Source: Coriobacteriia bacterium
Lineage (GTDB): Bacteria > Actinomycetota > Coriobacteriia > Coriobacteriales > Eggerthellaceae
DNA length: 64,000 bases
Direction: 5' to 3'
NCBI GenBank assembly: GCA_030526515.1
Contig: JAUNCQ010000001.1
Span: 1-64,000 of the forward strand
Shown: positions 18,054 through 26,312 of the stretch, in pieces
Layout: each line of letters opens with the position of its first letter
Position numbering within the stretch: the stretch's first letter is position 1
Made by a program: the position numbers and the translations under genes
Notes under the pieces: model-generated
Told to the model about the DNA's origin: nothing
What the model saw: the letters and a program-made list of their open reading frames with translations, nothing else
Databases searched by the model: none

Positions 18054-19034
18054 GTGCTGGAGTCAACTGAAACCCACACGAATCCGGAGGGCGTGGACGA
18101 TCAGGTCCGCGCCCTCCTTCCTCATGCCTGCGACTGGTGCCCCCGCGCCTGCGGGGCGGACCGCGCGGCGAGGGAGCGGGGCGTATGCGGCGCTGCCGAC
18201 CAGCTGCGCATTGCCCGTGCGGCCCTGCACCACTGGGAGGAGCCTCCCATCAGCGGCGACTCCGGCAGCGGCACGGTGTTCTTCAGCTACTGCCCGCTGC
18301 GCTGCGTCTACTGCCAGAACCACTCCATTGCCCTGGGCAGCACCGGCGCCAACGTGTCCCTGGAGCGGCTGGTCCAGATCTTCCTGGAGCAGCAGGACCG
18401 GGGCGCCCTGAACCTGAACATGGTCACGCCCACCCACTTCGCCCCGATCATTTCCGAGGCGCTGCGATTGGCGCGGGCCCGGGGCCTGCATCTGCCGGTG
18501 GTCTGGAACACCGCCGGCTACGAAACCGTTTCCTCGGTCCGTTCCCTGCAGGGCGTGGCGGACGTGTTCCTGACCGACTTCAAGTACGCCAGCGCGGAAA
18601 CGGCGGCGGCGTACTCCCATGCGCCGGACTACGTGCCCGTGGCCTTGGCCGCCCTGGATCAGATGGTTGCTCAGTCGGGCGAAATGGCCTTCGACGAATA
18701 CCGCGGCCAGTCCCGTATGACCCGGGGCGTCATAGTACGCCACCTGCTGCTGCCCGGCCGGGTGGAGGAGTCTAAGCGGCTGGTGGAGCTGCTGTGGGAC
18801 CGCTACGGCGACCGGGTCCTGTACTCCATCATGAACCAGTACACCCCGGTGATCGACCCCGCGGGTCCCGTGGCCAAGCGCCATCCGGAGCTGTTGGTCA
18901 GACCTACCTCCCAGGAATACGAGGAGCTGCTGGACCACGTGGACTCCCTGGGGCTGGAGGACTACTTCTGGCAGGACGGCGAGGCTGCCCGGGAAAGCTT
19001 CATCCCCACCTTCGACCTGGAGGGCGTGCTGTAG
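18054..19034 (+). CDS. Radical SAM protein, PflA-like (COG1313)
   Basis: A 326-residue radical SAM protein with the cluster motif CPLRCVYCQN at about residues 83-92, which binds [4Fe-4S] and S-adenosylmethionine. An N-terminal HACDWCPRACG cysteine pair precedes it. Overall layout matches COG1313, uncharacterised relatives of pyruvate formate-lyase activating enzyme. The proposed start is GTG, 3 bases after the preceding stop; there is no good ribosome binding site, so translational coupling is likely. No glycyl-radical enzyme lies in the window, and the target is unknown. Confidence 0.85.
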   Translation: MLESTETHTNPEGVDDQVRALLPHACDWCPRACGADRAARERGVCGAADQLRIARAALHHWEEPPISGDSGSGTVFFSYCPLRCVYCQNHSIALGSTGANVSLERLVQIFLEQQDRGALNLNMVTPTHFAPIISEALRLARARGLHLPVVWNTAGYETVSSVRSLQGVADVFLTDFKYASAETAAAYSHAPDYVPVALAALDQMVAQSGEMAFDEYRGQSRMTRGVIVRHLLLPGRVEESKRLVELLWDRYGDRVLYSIMNQYTPVIDPAGPVAKRHPELLVRPTSQEYEELLDHVDSLGLEDYFWQDGEAARESFIPTFDLEGVL

Positions 19035-19227
19035 GGGACCGAATCTTTCGCCCTGAGCTTCCAAACGATGCAAATACAATGGCCAAGCAGATTACATGTT
19101 GGCTCTACCTGCGAAAATACCGTCGCGTCTGGTAGTATCAATGGCAGATGGAACAACGTTGCCGCGCCGGCTTCCGCCTGGAGGCCCGCGTTATTTTGCA
19201 GCACGTTGCGACGGAAGGGATCAACGC

Positions 19228-20772
19228 ATGAGCGCTACGGACAAGAACGCCCCCGTTGAGCCGGTGGTCAAGGCAAGCAACATGCCCGGCGGCTACAACT
19301 GCGTGCTGGACGCCCCGGAGAAGGGGTATCCGTTCCTGTACGTCAACGACCAGTTCTGCCGCATCCTGGGGTGGACCCGGGAGGAGATCGCCCGGGAGTT
19401 CGACGACTGCTTCACCAACATGCTCCACCCGGATGACATGGAGCAGGGCCTGAAATACCACCATGACGACGCCTCCTTCGATCCCGAGTCCGACGACCGT
19501 GTGTTCCGCATGCGCGGCAAGGACGGTTGGCGCTGGGTGGCCGGCACCGCCAACCGGGTCGTGGTGGACGGCGTGCCCTGCGTGCAGGGCGTCATCTCGG
19601 ACATCGACCGGTTCATGAACGCAGCCCAGGCGGCCAGCAAGGCCAAGACCGACTTCCTGTTCAACATGAGTCATGATATCCGTACGCCCATGAACGCCAT
19701 CGTGGGCTTCACGGACCTGCTGGAGCAGCACCTGGACGACCGGGAGGCCGCCCTGGGGTACCTGCAGAAGATCAAGTCGTCCAACGCGTTCCTGCTGTCG
19801 CTCATCAACAACGTGCTGGAGATGGCCCGCATCGAAAGCGGCCAGGAGCATCTGGACGAGTCTCCGGTGAACGTGGGCGACTTCTTCGCCCCCATGATGC
19901 CTCTGTTCCAGGAGCAGATGGCCCGTAAGGGCGTGACCCTGGACTGGACCATCCAGGTTGAGCATATGGACGTGTTCGTGGACGAAACGAAGATCCGCGA
20001 GGTGCTGCTGAACCTGCTCTCCAACGCGGAAAAGTACACGCCCGCCGGCGGCCGAGTGACCCTGACCCTGACTGAGCTGCCCGGGCAGCAGGAGGGGACT
20101 GTGCTGTTCAAGACGGTGGTGGAGGACACGGGCATTGGCATGTCCGCCGAGTTCCTGGAGTGCATCTTCGACGAGTTCAGCCGCGAGCGCACCAGTACGG
20201 AAAGCCGCGTCATCGGCACCGGATTGGGCATGCCCATAGTGAAGCGCCTGGTGGACCTGATGCACGGCACCATCCAGGTGGAGTCGGAGCTGGGTGCGGG
20301 CACGAAGATCACCTTGCTGGTGCCTCACCGCGTTGCCGAGTCCGCGCCGCGACGGGACGGTGGGCAGCAGGGCCGCACGCTGGAGGAGTTTGCAGGAACC
20401 CGGGTGCTGCTGGCAGAGGACAACGACCTCAACGCCGAGATAGCCCTGACCTTCCTGGGCGACGCTGGGCTGCTGGTTGAGCGAGTTGCCGACGGCATTG
20501 CCTGCGTGGACGCGGTGGAGCACTCCGACGAAGGCTACGACGTGATCCTGATGGACGTGCAGATGCCCCAGATGGACGGCTACAAGGCGACTCAGGCCAT
20601 CCGACGGATTCCCGACCGGGCCAAGGCCGGCGTGCCCATTGTGGCCATGACGGCCAACGCGTTCGACGAGGACCGGGAACGCGCCCTGGAGATGGGCATG
20701 GACGCCCATGTGCCCAAGCCCATCGACCTGGACGTGCTTGCCCAGGCCCTGGCGCAGGTGCTGGGCCGGTAG
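19228..20772 (+). CDS. Hybrid sensor histidine kinase with PAS and receiver domains
   Basis: A 514-residue soluble hybrid kinase. Order of domains: PAS (about 15-125, with FLYVNDQFCRILGWTREEI), HisKA (H149 in NMSHDIRTPMNAIVGF), HATPase (NLLSNAEKYTPAGG, VEDTGIGMS and GTGLGMPIVKRL), and a C-terminal receiver with phospho-acceptor D443 in LMDVQMPQMDG. No membrane segments, so it senses a cytoplasmic signal. There is no HPt domain and no separate response regulator nearby, so the output partner is elsewhere or the receiver is autoregulatory. The ATG was chosen for AAGGGA 8 bases upstream; upstream codons in frame look non-coding. Confidence 0.92.
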   Translation: MSATDKNAPVEPVVKASNMPGGYNCVLDAPEKGYPFLYVNDQFCRILGWTREEIAREFDDCFTNMLHPDDMEQGLKYHHDDASFDPESDDRVFRMRGKDGWRWVAGTANRVVVDGVPCVQGVISDIDRFMNAAQAASKAKTDFLFNMSHDIRTPMNAIVGFTDLLEQHLDDREAALGYLQKIKSSNAFLLSLINNVLEMARIESGQEHLDESPVNVGDFFAPMMPLFQEQMARKGVTLDWTIQVEHMDVFVDETKIREVLLNLLSNAEKYTPAGGRVTLTLTELPGQQEGTVLFKTVVEDTGIGMSAEFLECIFDEFSRERTSTESRVIGTGLGMPIVKRLVDLMHGTIQVESELGAGTKITLLVPHRVAESAPRRDGGQQGRTLEEFAGTRVLLAEDNDLNAEIALTFLGDAGLLVERVADGIACVDAVEHSDEGYDVILMDVQMPQMDGYKATQAIRRIPDRAKAGVPIVAMTANAFDEDRERALEMGMDAHVPKPIDLDVLAQALAQVLGR

Positions 20773-20801
20773 GGCAGCGGGGATTTCGTCCTGGGGAATC
20801 G

Positions 20802-21728
20802 CTAGTATGCGGCGGTGACCAGGCCGCTTTCGGTGATGATCTTCTCCAGCTTGGAGATGTACTCCAGCACCAGCGGGGAGGGCTTGCGCTCGTTGTGCAT
20901 GATGTAGCCCACGCGCATGACCTCGTCCACGTCCAGGGGGATGGCCACGATGCCCGAGTGCATTTCCGCGGACAGGACGCCGGTGGACAGCGTGTAGCCC
21001 GGGCCGTGGGTCAGCAGGTTGGTCAGGGTGCCGCGGTCGGAGTAGGTGATGTTCTTGGCGTGGGGGACGGACGCCAGCGGCTCCTCCGCGAAGTGGAAGG
21101 AGTTGGCCGAGCCCTGCTCGAAGGAGTAGCGGGGGTAGTCCTTCAGATCTTCCGGATGGATGATGGAGCGGTTGGCCAGCGGATGGTGGGCGCCCATGAA
21201 CACGTGGGCCGATGCCTCGAACAGCAGGGTGAAGGACAGGTTGGCCTCGTCCAGGGCGCGGACCAGGACCCGTTCGTTGAAGTCGTTCAGGTAGATGATG
21301 CCCAGCTCGCTGCGGAACTCGCGGACGTCCTCGATGATGTCGCCGGTGCGGGTTTCGCGCAGGGTGAAGTCGTACTGGTCGCCCTGGAACTCGTTCACCA
21401 GCTCGAGGAACGCCTGGACCGTGAAGGCGTAGTGCTGGGTGGAGATGCTCAGGCGGTTGTGGTGGGACGTCTTGCGGCTGGCGTAGCGGGTCTTCAGCAG
21501 GTCCGCCTGCTCGATCATCTGGCGGGCGTAGCCCAGCAGCTCGGTGCCGTCGTTGGTCAGGGTCAAGCCGCGGTTGGAGCGGATGAACACCTGGATGCCC
21601 AGCTCGTTTTCCAGGTCCTTGATGGCCATGGACAGGGTCGACTGGGAAACGTAGAGCTTCTGGGCGGCGGAGTTGAAGGAGCCGTAGCGGGCTACCTCGA
21701 TCAGGTACTTCAGCTGCTGCAGGGTCAT
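20802..21728 (-). CDS. LysR family transcriptional regulator
   Basis: A 308-residue regulator: winged helix-turn-helix at residues 1-60 (MTLQQLKYLIEVARYGSFNS, then SQSTLSMAIKDLENELG), a linker, and an effector-binding domain from about 90. It is divergent from the phenylacetate-CoA ligase gene, the usual arrangement for a LysR protein and its target. Its effector domain is clearly related to the separate small protein at 23341-23994. Inverted repeats in the 261-base intergenic region are candidate operators. The effector is unknown. Confidence 0.92.
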   Translation of the reverse strand: MTLQQLKYLIEVARYGSFNSAAQKLYVSQSTLSMAIKDLENELGIQVFIRSNRGLTLTNDGTELLGYARQMIEQADLLKTRYASRKTSHHNRLSISTQHYAFTVQAFLELVNEFQGDQYDFTLRETRTGDIIEDVREFRSELGIIYLNDFNERVLVRALDEANLSFTLLFEASAHVFMGAHHPLANRSIIHPEDLKDYPRYSFEQGSANSFHFAEEPLASVPHAKNITYSDRGTLTNLLTHGPGYTLSTGVLSAEMHSGIVAIPLDVDEVMRVGYIMHNERKPSPLVLEYISKLEKIITESGLVTAAY

Positions 21729-21756
21729 GTGGCGTCCTTTGCGTGTTTTCGGGAGT

Positions 21757-21805
21757 TGGATTTCGTCCCCATGGGCCTGAACGGGCGTTTTTGGGACGAA
21801 ATCCA
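21757..21805 (-). repeat. Long inverted repeat in the lysR leader
   Basis: Perfect 13-base arms TGGATTTCGTCCC (21757-21769) and GGGACGAAATCCA (21793-21805) with a 23-base spacer lie just upstream of the lysR start. Each arm contains GGACGAAA, the G-to-A variant of the dispersed GGGCGAAA octamer. On the lysR transcript it would form a stable hairpin 28 bases before the start codon. Confidence 0.7.
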
Positions 21806-21855
21806 GCTTATTGAAAAATGCATTACGATTCGGTGAAATGTTATCAGAAATTCCG

Positions 21856-21876
21856 ATAGTTGACTGACGGAACTAT
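21856..21876. promoter_or_regulatory. Candidate LysR-type operator
   Basis: ATAGTT (21856-21861) and AACTAT (21871-21876) form a perfect dyad with a 9-base spacer, containing the T-N11-A pattern of LysR-type sites. It lies in the divergent region between the LysR gene and the phenylacetate-CoA ligase gene. A second inverted repeat, GAATGGTCC at 21877-21885 and GGACCATTC at 21922-21930, follows directly. Assignment to this LysR protein is inference. Confidence 0.4.
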
Positions 21877-21989
21877 GAATGGTCCAGCTCATTGATTCGA
21901 GGGTGCCGCAGTGGTTTCATAGGACCATTCGATTGAGCACATGAGCCTTGGTGCCCGTACGCGGGGCCAAGTGAGCGAAAGGACGACCG

Positions 21990-23321
21990 ATGGCGAAGAA
22001 GAACCTGCCGTACGATCAGAAGTACTACGACCCGGAAATCGAGTGCATGCCCCGCGAGGAGCTGGAGAAGATGCAGCTGGAGCGCCTGAAGGAGATGGTG
22101 GTGTTCGCCTACGAGAACGCCCCCTACTACAAGCGCGAGTGGGACAAGGCCGGCGTTGACCCGTACGGCATCACCAGCCTGAAGGACATCGAGAAGTTCC
22201 CCTTCATCGACAAGAAGACCGAGCGCGACACCCAGGGCGTGGGCAGCTTCTTCGGCGAGCTGTGCGCCGTGCCCGAGGAGGACGTGGTGTTCATGGCCAC
22301 CAGCTCCGGCTCCACCGGCGTGCCCACCATGAGCCCCTTCACCCAGGAGGACTTCGACCTGTGGCAGGACACCGAGGCCCGTCTGTTCTGGCAGGCTGGC
22401 ATGCGCCCCACCGACCGCTACGTCCATGGCCTGAACTTCGCCCTGTACGTGGGCGGCCCCGACGTCATCGGCGCGCAGAACCTGGGCGCAACCGCCATCT
22501 GGGTGGGCGCCGTTCCCTCTGACCGCCTGCTGTTCGTGCTGAAGCAGTACCAGCCCACCGTCATCTGGACCAGCCCGTCCTACGCATGGCAGCTGGGCAA
22601 CAAGGCCATCGAGAAGGGCTATGACCCCAAGAAGGACTTCGCCATCCACACCATCATCGTGGCGGGCGAGCCCGGCGGCTCCATCCAGTCCACCCGCGAG
22701 TCCATCGAGAACCTGTGGGGCGCCAAGGTCGTTGACTTCTTCGGCCTGTCCGACATCTACGGCGCCTGCGCCGCCATGTGCGAGGCCAAGGACGGCCTGC
22801 ACATCGTGGAGGACCAGATTCTGGTTGAGACCGTGGACCCGCAGACCGGCGAGGTACTGGAGCCCGGCTCCCAGGGCGAGCTGGTCTACACCACGCTGAC
22901 CAAGAAGGCCCGTCCCATGATCCGCTTCCGTACCGGCGACATCGGCTACGTTTCCAACGAGAAGTGCGAGTGCGGCCGCACCTTGGGCCGCATCCACATC
23001 CAGGGCCGCAAGGACGAGATGTTCATCGTGGGCGCCGTGAACGTGTTCCCGACCGACGTCGAGTACGTGGTCCGCGCCGAGGAGGGCCTGACCGGCGAGT
23101 ACGTGATCCGCGTCTACACGGAAAACTTCACCACCCGCTACGAGGTGTCCGTTGAGCGCTCCGCCGGCTCCGAAGAGCCCTACGATGCCGTGTCCCGTCG
23201 CGTCGAGGCCGCGCTGAAGGCCCATTGCGGCGTGCGCCCGGCCAAGGTGAAGGTGTACGATGCAGGTAAGCTCGGCGCAGAGTCCGAGCACAAGGCTTCC
23301 CGCTTCATCGACGAGCGCTAA
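21990..23321 (+). CDS. Phenylacetate-CoA ligase family protein
   Basis: A 443-residue AMP-forming acyl-CoA ligase of the PaaK family. Seen: YENAPYYKREWDKAGVDP near the N-terminus, the P-loop-like MATSSGSTGVPT, the adenylate-region IVAGEPGGSIQSTRE, and a C-terminal domain with GRTLGRIHIQGRKDEMFIVG. The ATG follows GAAAGGACG. The gene is divergent from a LysR regulator and precedes a LysR-effector-domain protein by 19 bases and a 2-oxoacid:ferredoxin oxidoreductase operon further on. PaaK-like ligases often accompany aryl-pyruvate oxidoreductases in archaea and anaerobes, so an aryl-acid substrate is plausible; the true substrate is unknown. Confidence 0.88.
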   Translation: MAKKNLPYDQKYYDPEIECMPREELEKMQLERLKEMVVFAYENAPYYKREWDKAGVDPYGITSLKDIEKFPFIDKKTERDTQGVGSFFGELCAVPEEDVVFMATSSGSTGVPTMSPFTQEDFDLWQDTEARLFWQAGMRPTDRYVHGLNFALYVGGPDVIGAQNLGATAIWVGAVPSDRLLFVLKQYQPTVIWTSPSYAWQLGNKAIEKGYDPKKDFAIHTIIVAGEPGGSIQSTRESIENLWGAKVVDFFGLSDIYGACAAMCEAKDGLHIVEDQILVETVDPQTGEVLEPGSQGELVYTTLTKKARPMIRFRTGDIGYVSNEKCECGRTLGRIHIQGRKDEMFIVGAVNVFPTDVEYVVRAEEGLTGEYVIRVYTENFTTRYEVSVERSAGSEEPYDAVSRRVEAALKAHCGVRPAKVKVYDAGKLGAESEHKASRFIDER

Positions 23322-23340
23322 GCGGATAGGAGGAATACCC

Positions 23341-23994
23341 ATGGCTAAGACGTTTGCCGTTTCCGGACAGCACTATCTGTTCGATGTTCAGGCTTTTGCC
23401 CACACCATCCTTGCGCTGGGCGGTGACTCCTACGAGTACGCGCTGCGCGACCGCACCACCCAGGGCGTCATCGACGACGTGGCCGCTGGTGCCGCCGACA
23501 TCGGCGTGCTCATGGTGACCGACCAGACCCAGGGCGAAGTATTCGCTGCGCTCGAGGCAGCCGGTCTGGAGTTCACGGAGCTGGCCGAGTCCACCCCGCG
23601 CATTGCCCTGGGTGCCAGCCATCCGCTGTCCAATGCCAAGAAGCTGACCCTGGAGGACCTGGCCGACTGGCCGTACCTGTACTTCGACCAGGGCGCTGAT
23701 GCTCCCGCCGCCTTCGCAGAGGAGGCCCTGGGCGACGTGCCCCGTGCCAAGAGCATTGCCTGCACCGACCGTGCGTCCCTGTCCGAGCTGGCCACGGCCA
23801 TGAACGGCTACACGGTGACCAGCGGCATCCTGGTGGGCATCACCGACGGCGGCTCCCTGACCACGGTGGAGCTGGACACCCCGGTGAAGCTGCACCTGGG
23901 CTACGTGACCAAGAAGGGCCAGGAGATCTCTGAGATCGGCCAGCGCTTCGTGGTCAACCTGCAGAAGAGCCTGAAGCTGTACGCACGCTTCTAG
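23341..23994 (+). CDS. Stand-alone LysR-type effector-binding domain protein (no HTH)
   Basis: The 217-residue protein begins with FAVSGQHYLFDVQAFAHTI, which aligns with the STQHYAFTVQAFLELV segment in the middle of the LysR protein encoded at 20802-21728. Similarity continues through the whole effector domain: RTTQGVIDDV against RTGDIIEDV, ALGASHPL against FMGAHHPL, and DRASLSELATAMNGYTVTSG against DRGTLTNLLTHGPGYTLSTG. The DNA-binding region is absent, and the start is a normal ATG after ATAGGAGG, so it is not a truncated LysR gene. Co-transcription with the ligase gene is likely. A small-molecule sensor, a binding partner of the LysR protein, or a scavenger are all possible. Confidence 0.8.
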   Translation: MAKTFAVSGQHYLFDVQAFAHTILALGGDSYEYALRDRTTQGVIDDVAAGAADIGVLMVTDQTQGEVFAALEAAGLEFTELAESTPRIALGASHPLSNAKKLTLEDLADWPYLYFDQGADAPAAFAEEALGDVPRAKSIACTDRASLSELATAMNGYTVTSGILVGITDGGSLTTVELDTPVKLHLGYVTKKGQEISEIGQRFVVNLQKSLKLYARF

Positions 23995-24023
23995 CATTCG
24001 GCCCCATACTTACCGAATAACGC

Positions 24024-24053
24024 AAGGGGGAGCGGCATGGTCCGTTCCCCCTT
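24024..24053 (+). terminator. Terminator after the effector-domain gene
   Basis: AAGGGGGAGCGG (24024-24035) pairs with CCGTTCCCCCTT (24042-24053), with one G-T wobble and a 6-base loop. The T run is short. A TATACT -10 box at 24058-24063 directly afterwards would start the oxidoreductase operon, so that operon is probably a separate transcript. Confidence 0.65.
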
Positions 24054-24096
24054 TGCCTATACTGGAGCAATTGCAACTCCTAGGTTAGGAGACTTC

Positions 24097-25062
24097 ATGA
24101 TCGAGGTTCTGTGGCACGGCCGCGGCGGCCAGGGCGCCTTCACGGCGGCCCGCCTGCTGGGCGCGGCGTGCTCCTTCGCGGACGGTCGCTACGCGCTGGC
24201 GTTCCCGTCCTTCGGCCCCGAGCGCCGTGGTGCGCCCATGCGGGCCTTCACCAAGTTCGGCACCGCGCCCATCGGCGACCGCAGCGCGGTGGAGCAGGCC
24301 GACTACGTTATCTACCTGGACGAAACCCTCCTGGCACCCGGCTGGGAGCAGGAGCTCAAGCCCGGCGGCCGAGTGCTGGTGAACACCAAGCGCGTGTTCG
24401 CCGACGAGCGCCTGGTGGGCATTGATGCCGACGGCATTGCCTCCGAGCTCCTGGGCCGTCCCATTCCCAACACCGTGTTCCTGGGCGCCCTGGCAGCCCT
24501 GTGCCCCCAGGTCAGCGCCGATGACGCCAAGGAGGCGGTGCGCCAGTACATGGCCCCGAAGCTCCACGAGCGCAACGTGGCGGTCATCGACCACGTGGTT
24601 GCCACGGCAGGGGAGTGGGCCCAGGCCCGCGGCGCCGACGTGGTGGAGGAGCCGGAGGCATCCGGAGCGGACCTTTCGCCCCAGGACGCCTGCCCTGATG
24701 CGCCCGAGCGGCGCATACCCACCCTGCGCTCCGGGGACCTGGACCCCGCCGTGTACGCCCGCACCACCTGCTGGGACGGCGGGTACCTGGTGTCTCGCAA
24801 CGCGGGATGGCGACAGGTCCGCCCCGTGGTGGACGCTGCCGCATGCACCGGCTGCCTGGTGTGCTACATGCAATGCCCGGACGGCACCGTGTACAAGCGG
24901 CGTGATGCTCAGGCGGGCGAAAGTCCCGTCGGCATTGACCTGGACTTCTGCAAGGGCTGCGGCATCTGCGCCCGCTGTTGCAAGTTCGGGGCCATCCGCA
25001 TGGTGAACGAGGTGGCGGCGCTGGCCGAAGAGCGCGCCGCGCAGGAAGGAGCCGGCCGATGA
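24097..25062 (+). CDS. 2-oxoacid:ferredoxin oxidoreductase, fused gamma-delta subunit
   Basis: The N-terminal 180 residues are the gamma domain (EVLWHGRGGQGAFTAARLL and ALAFPSFGPERRGAPMRAF). The C-terminal part is the ferredoxin-like delta domain with two [4Fe-4S] motifs, CTGCLVCYMQCP and CKGCGICARCCKFGAI. In archaeal-type pyruvate or 2-oxoacid oxidoreductases these are often separate genes; here they are joined by a roughly 40-residue linker that itself carries one copy of the dispersed octamer. The ATG at 24097 follows AGGAGA. The stop overlaps the alpha gene (ATGA). Electrons go to ferredoxin. Confidence 0.9.
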   Translation: MIEVLWHGRGGQGAFTAARLLGAACSFADGRYALAFPSFGPERRGAPMRAFTKFGTAPIGDRSAVEQADYVIYLDETLLAPGWEQELKPGGRVLVNTKRVFADERLVGIDADGIASELLGRPIPNTVFLGALAALCPQVSADDAKEAVRQYMAPKLHERNVAVIDHVVATAGEWAQARGADVVEEPEASGADLSPQDACPDAPERRIPTLRSGDLDPAVYARTTCWDGGYLVSRNAGWRQVRPVVDAAACTGCLVCYMQCPDGTVYKRRDAQAGESPVGIDLDFCKGCGICARCCKFGAIRMVNEVAALAEERAAQEGAGR

Positions 25063-26312
25063 AGCGCTTTCTTTCTGGTGACGAGGCCTTTGCCGAGGGC
25101 GTGAGGCTGGCTCGTCCCCAGGTCATATCGGCGTATCCCATCACCCCGCAGACCGTGGTGGTGGAGCGCCTTTCGGAAATGGTGGAGGACGGCAGCCTGG
25201 ATGCGGAGTACCTGCACGTGGAAAGCGAGCACACCGCCCTTTCCGCTGCCATGGGCGCCAGCGCCACGGGCGTGCGCACCTTCACGGCCACGAGCAGCCA
25301 GGGCCTGCTGTACATGGCCGAGGTGCTGACCTACGCCGCCGGCGGCAGGTTCCCCATTGTCATGATGAACGCCAACCGCGCCACGGCGCTGCCCTGGAAC
25401 ATCTACGGCGACCAGCGGGACAGCCTGGCGCTGCTGGACCACGGCTGGATCCAGGCCTATGCGGAGGACAACCAGGAGGCCCTTGACCTGGCGCTCATGT
25501 CCTTTGCCATTGCCGAGGACCCGCGGGTCAGCACGCCCTTCATGGTGAACCTTGACGGCTTTGCCCTGACCCATACCTACGAGGCAATCGACGTTCCCAC
25601 CCAGGAGCAGGCCGACGCCTTCCTGCCGCCGTACGTGACCACCAACAAGTTCGACTTCCAGAACCCGGTGAACATGGGCTATTCGGCGGGCCCCGAGTTC
25701 AACCCCTACTACAAGTACTACGAGCACTTGGACATGAATGCCGCGGCTGAGGTCATCGACCAGGCCGAAACCGCCTTCGCCCAGGTCATGGGCCGCAGCT
25801 ATCCCGGCATGATCGAGGCCGTGGACTGCGACGACGCCGACGTGGTGCTGGTCACCCTGGGCTCCATCACCGGCTTGGCCCGCTTCGTGGCTGCCGACCT
25901 GCGGGAGCGGGGCGCCAAGGTGGGCGTGCTGAAGATCCGCTACATGCGGCCTTTCCCCGGTGACATGATCGCCTCCGCCCTGGAGGGCGCCAAGGCCGTG
26001 GGCGTGCTGGAGAAGGACGTTTCCTTCGGCGCCGAGGGCACCGTGTTCACCAACGTCTGCTCGGCCCTGCAGCAGGCGGGCCTGGCCGTTCCCGCGGTGA
26101 ACTTCGTGGGCGGCCTGGGCGGTAGCAACATTTCCGCCGCGCAGATGCACGGCATGTTCGCGGCCCTGCAGGAGCGTGCGGACGGGCAGGACATGAAGCG
26201 GGTCCAGTTCCTGGGCATCGACTCCGTGGCGGATGAGCTGGGCGGGGATTTCGCCCAGGAAGATGCTGGCTCTGCTCCAGGGGACGCGGACTCCGAAGGG
26301 GAGGTGAGGTAG
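25059..26312 (+). CDS. 2-oxoacid:ferredoxin oxidoreductase, alpha subunit
   Basis: A 417-residue alpha subunit with the N-terminal FLSGDEAFAEGVRLARPQVISAYPITPQT, the VESEHTALSAAMGASATGVRTFTATSSQGL segment (given in parts) and the later GGLGGSNISA motif. It forms the active-site complex with the TPP-binding beta subunit. Length and motifs match pyruvate oxidoreductase PorA, but related enzymes for branched, aryl or other 2-oxoacids share them. The last 20 residues are an acidic tail coded across a TTTCGCCC octamer. It overlaps the upstream gene by 4 bases and abuts the beta gene directly. Confidence 0.9.
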   Translation: MKRFLSGDEAFAEGVRLARPQVISAYPITPQTVVVERLSEMVEDGSLDAEYLHVESEHTALSAAMGASATGVRTFTATSSQGLLYMAEVLTYAAGGRFPIVMMNANRATALPWNIYGDQRDSLALLDHGWIQAYAEDNQEALDLALMSFAIAEDPRVSTPFMVNLDGFALTHTYEAIDVPTQEQADAFLPPYVTTNKFDFQNPVNMGYSAGPEFNPYYKYYEHLDMNAAAEVIDQAETAFAQVMGRSYPGMIEAVDCDDADVVLVTLGSITGLARFVAADLRERGAKVGVLKIRYMRPFPGDMIASALEGAKAVGVLEKDVSFGAEGTVFTNVCSALQQAGLAVPAVNFVGGLGGSNISAAQMHGMFAALQERADGQDMKRVQFLGIDSVADELGGDFAQEDAGSAPGDADSEGEVR

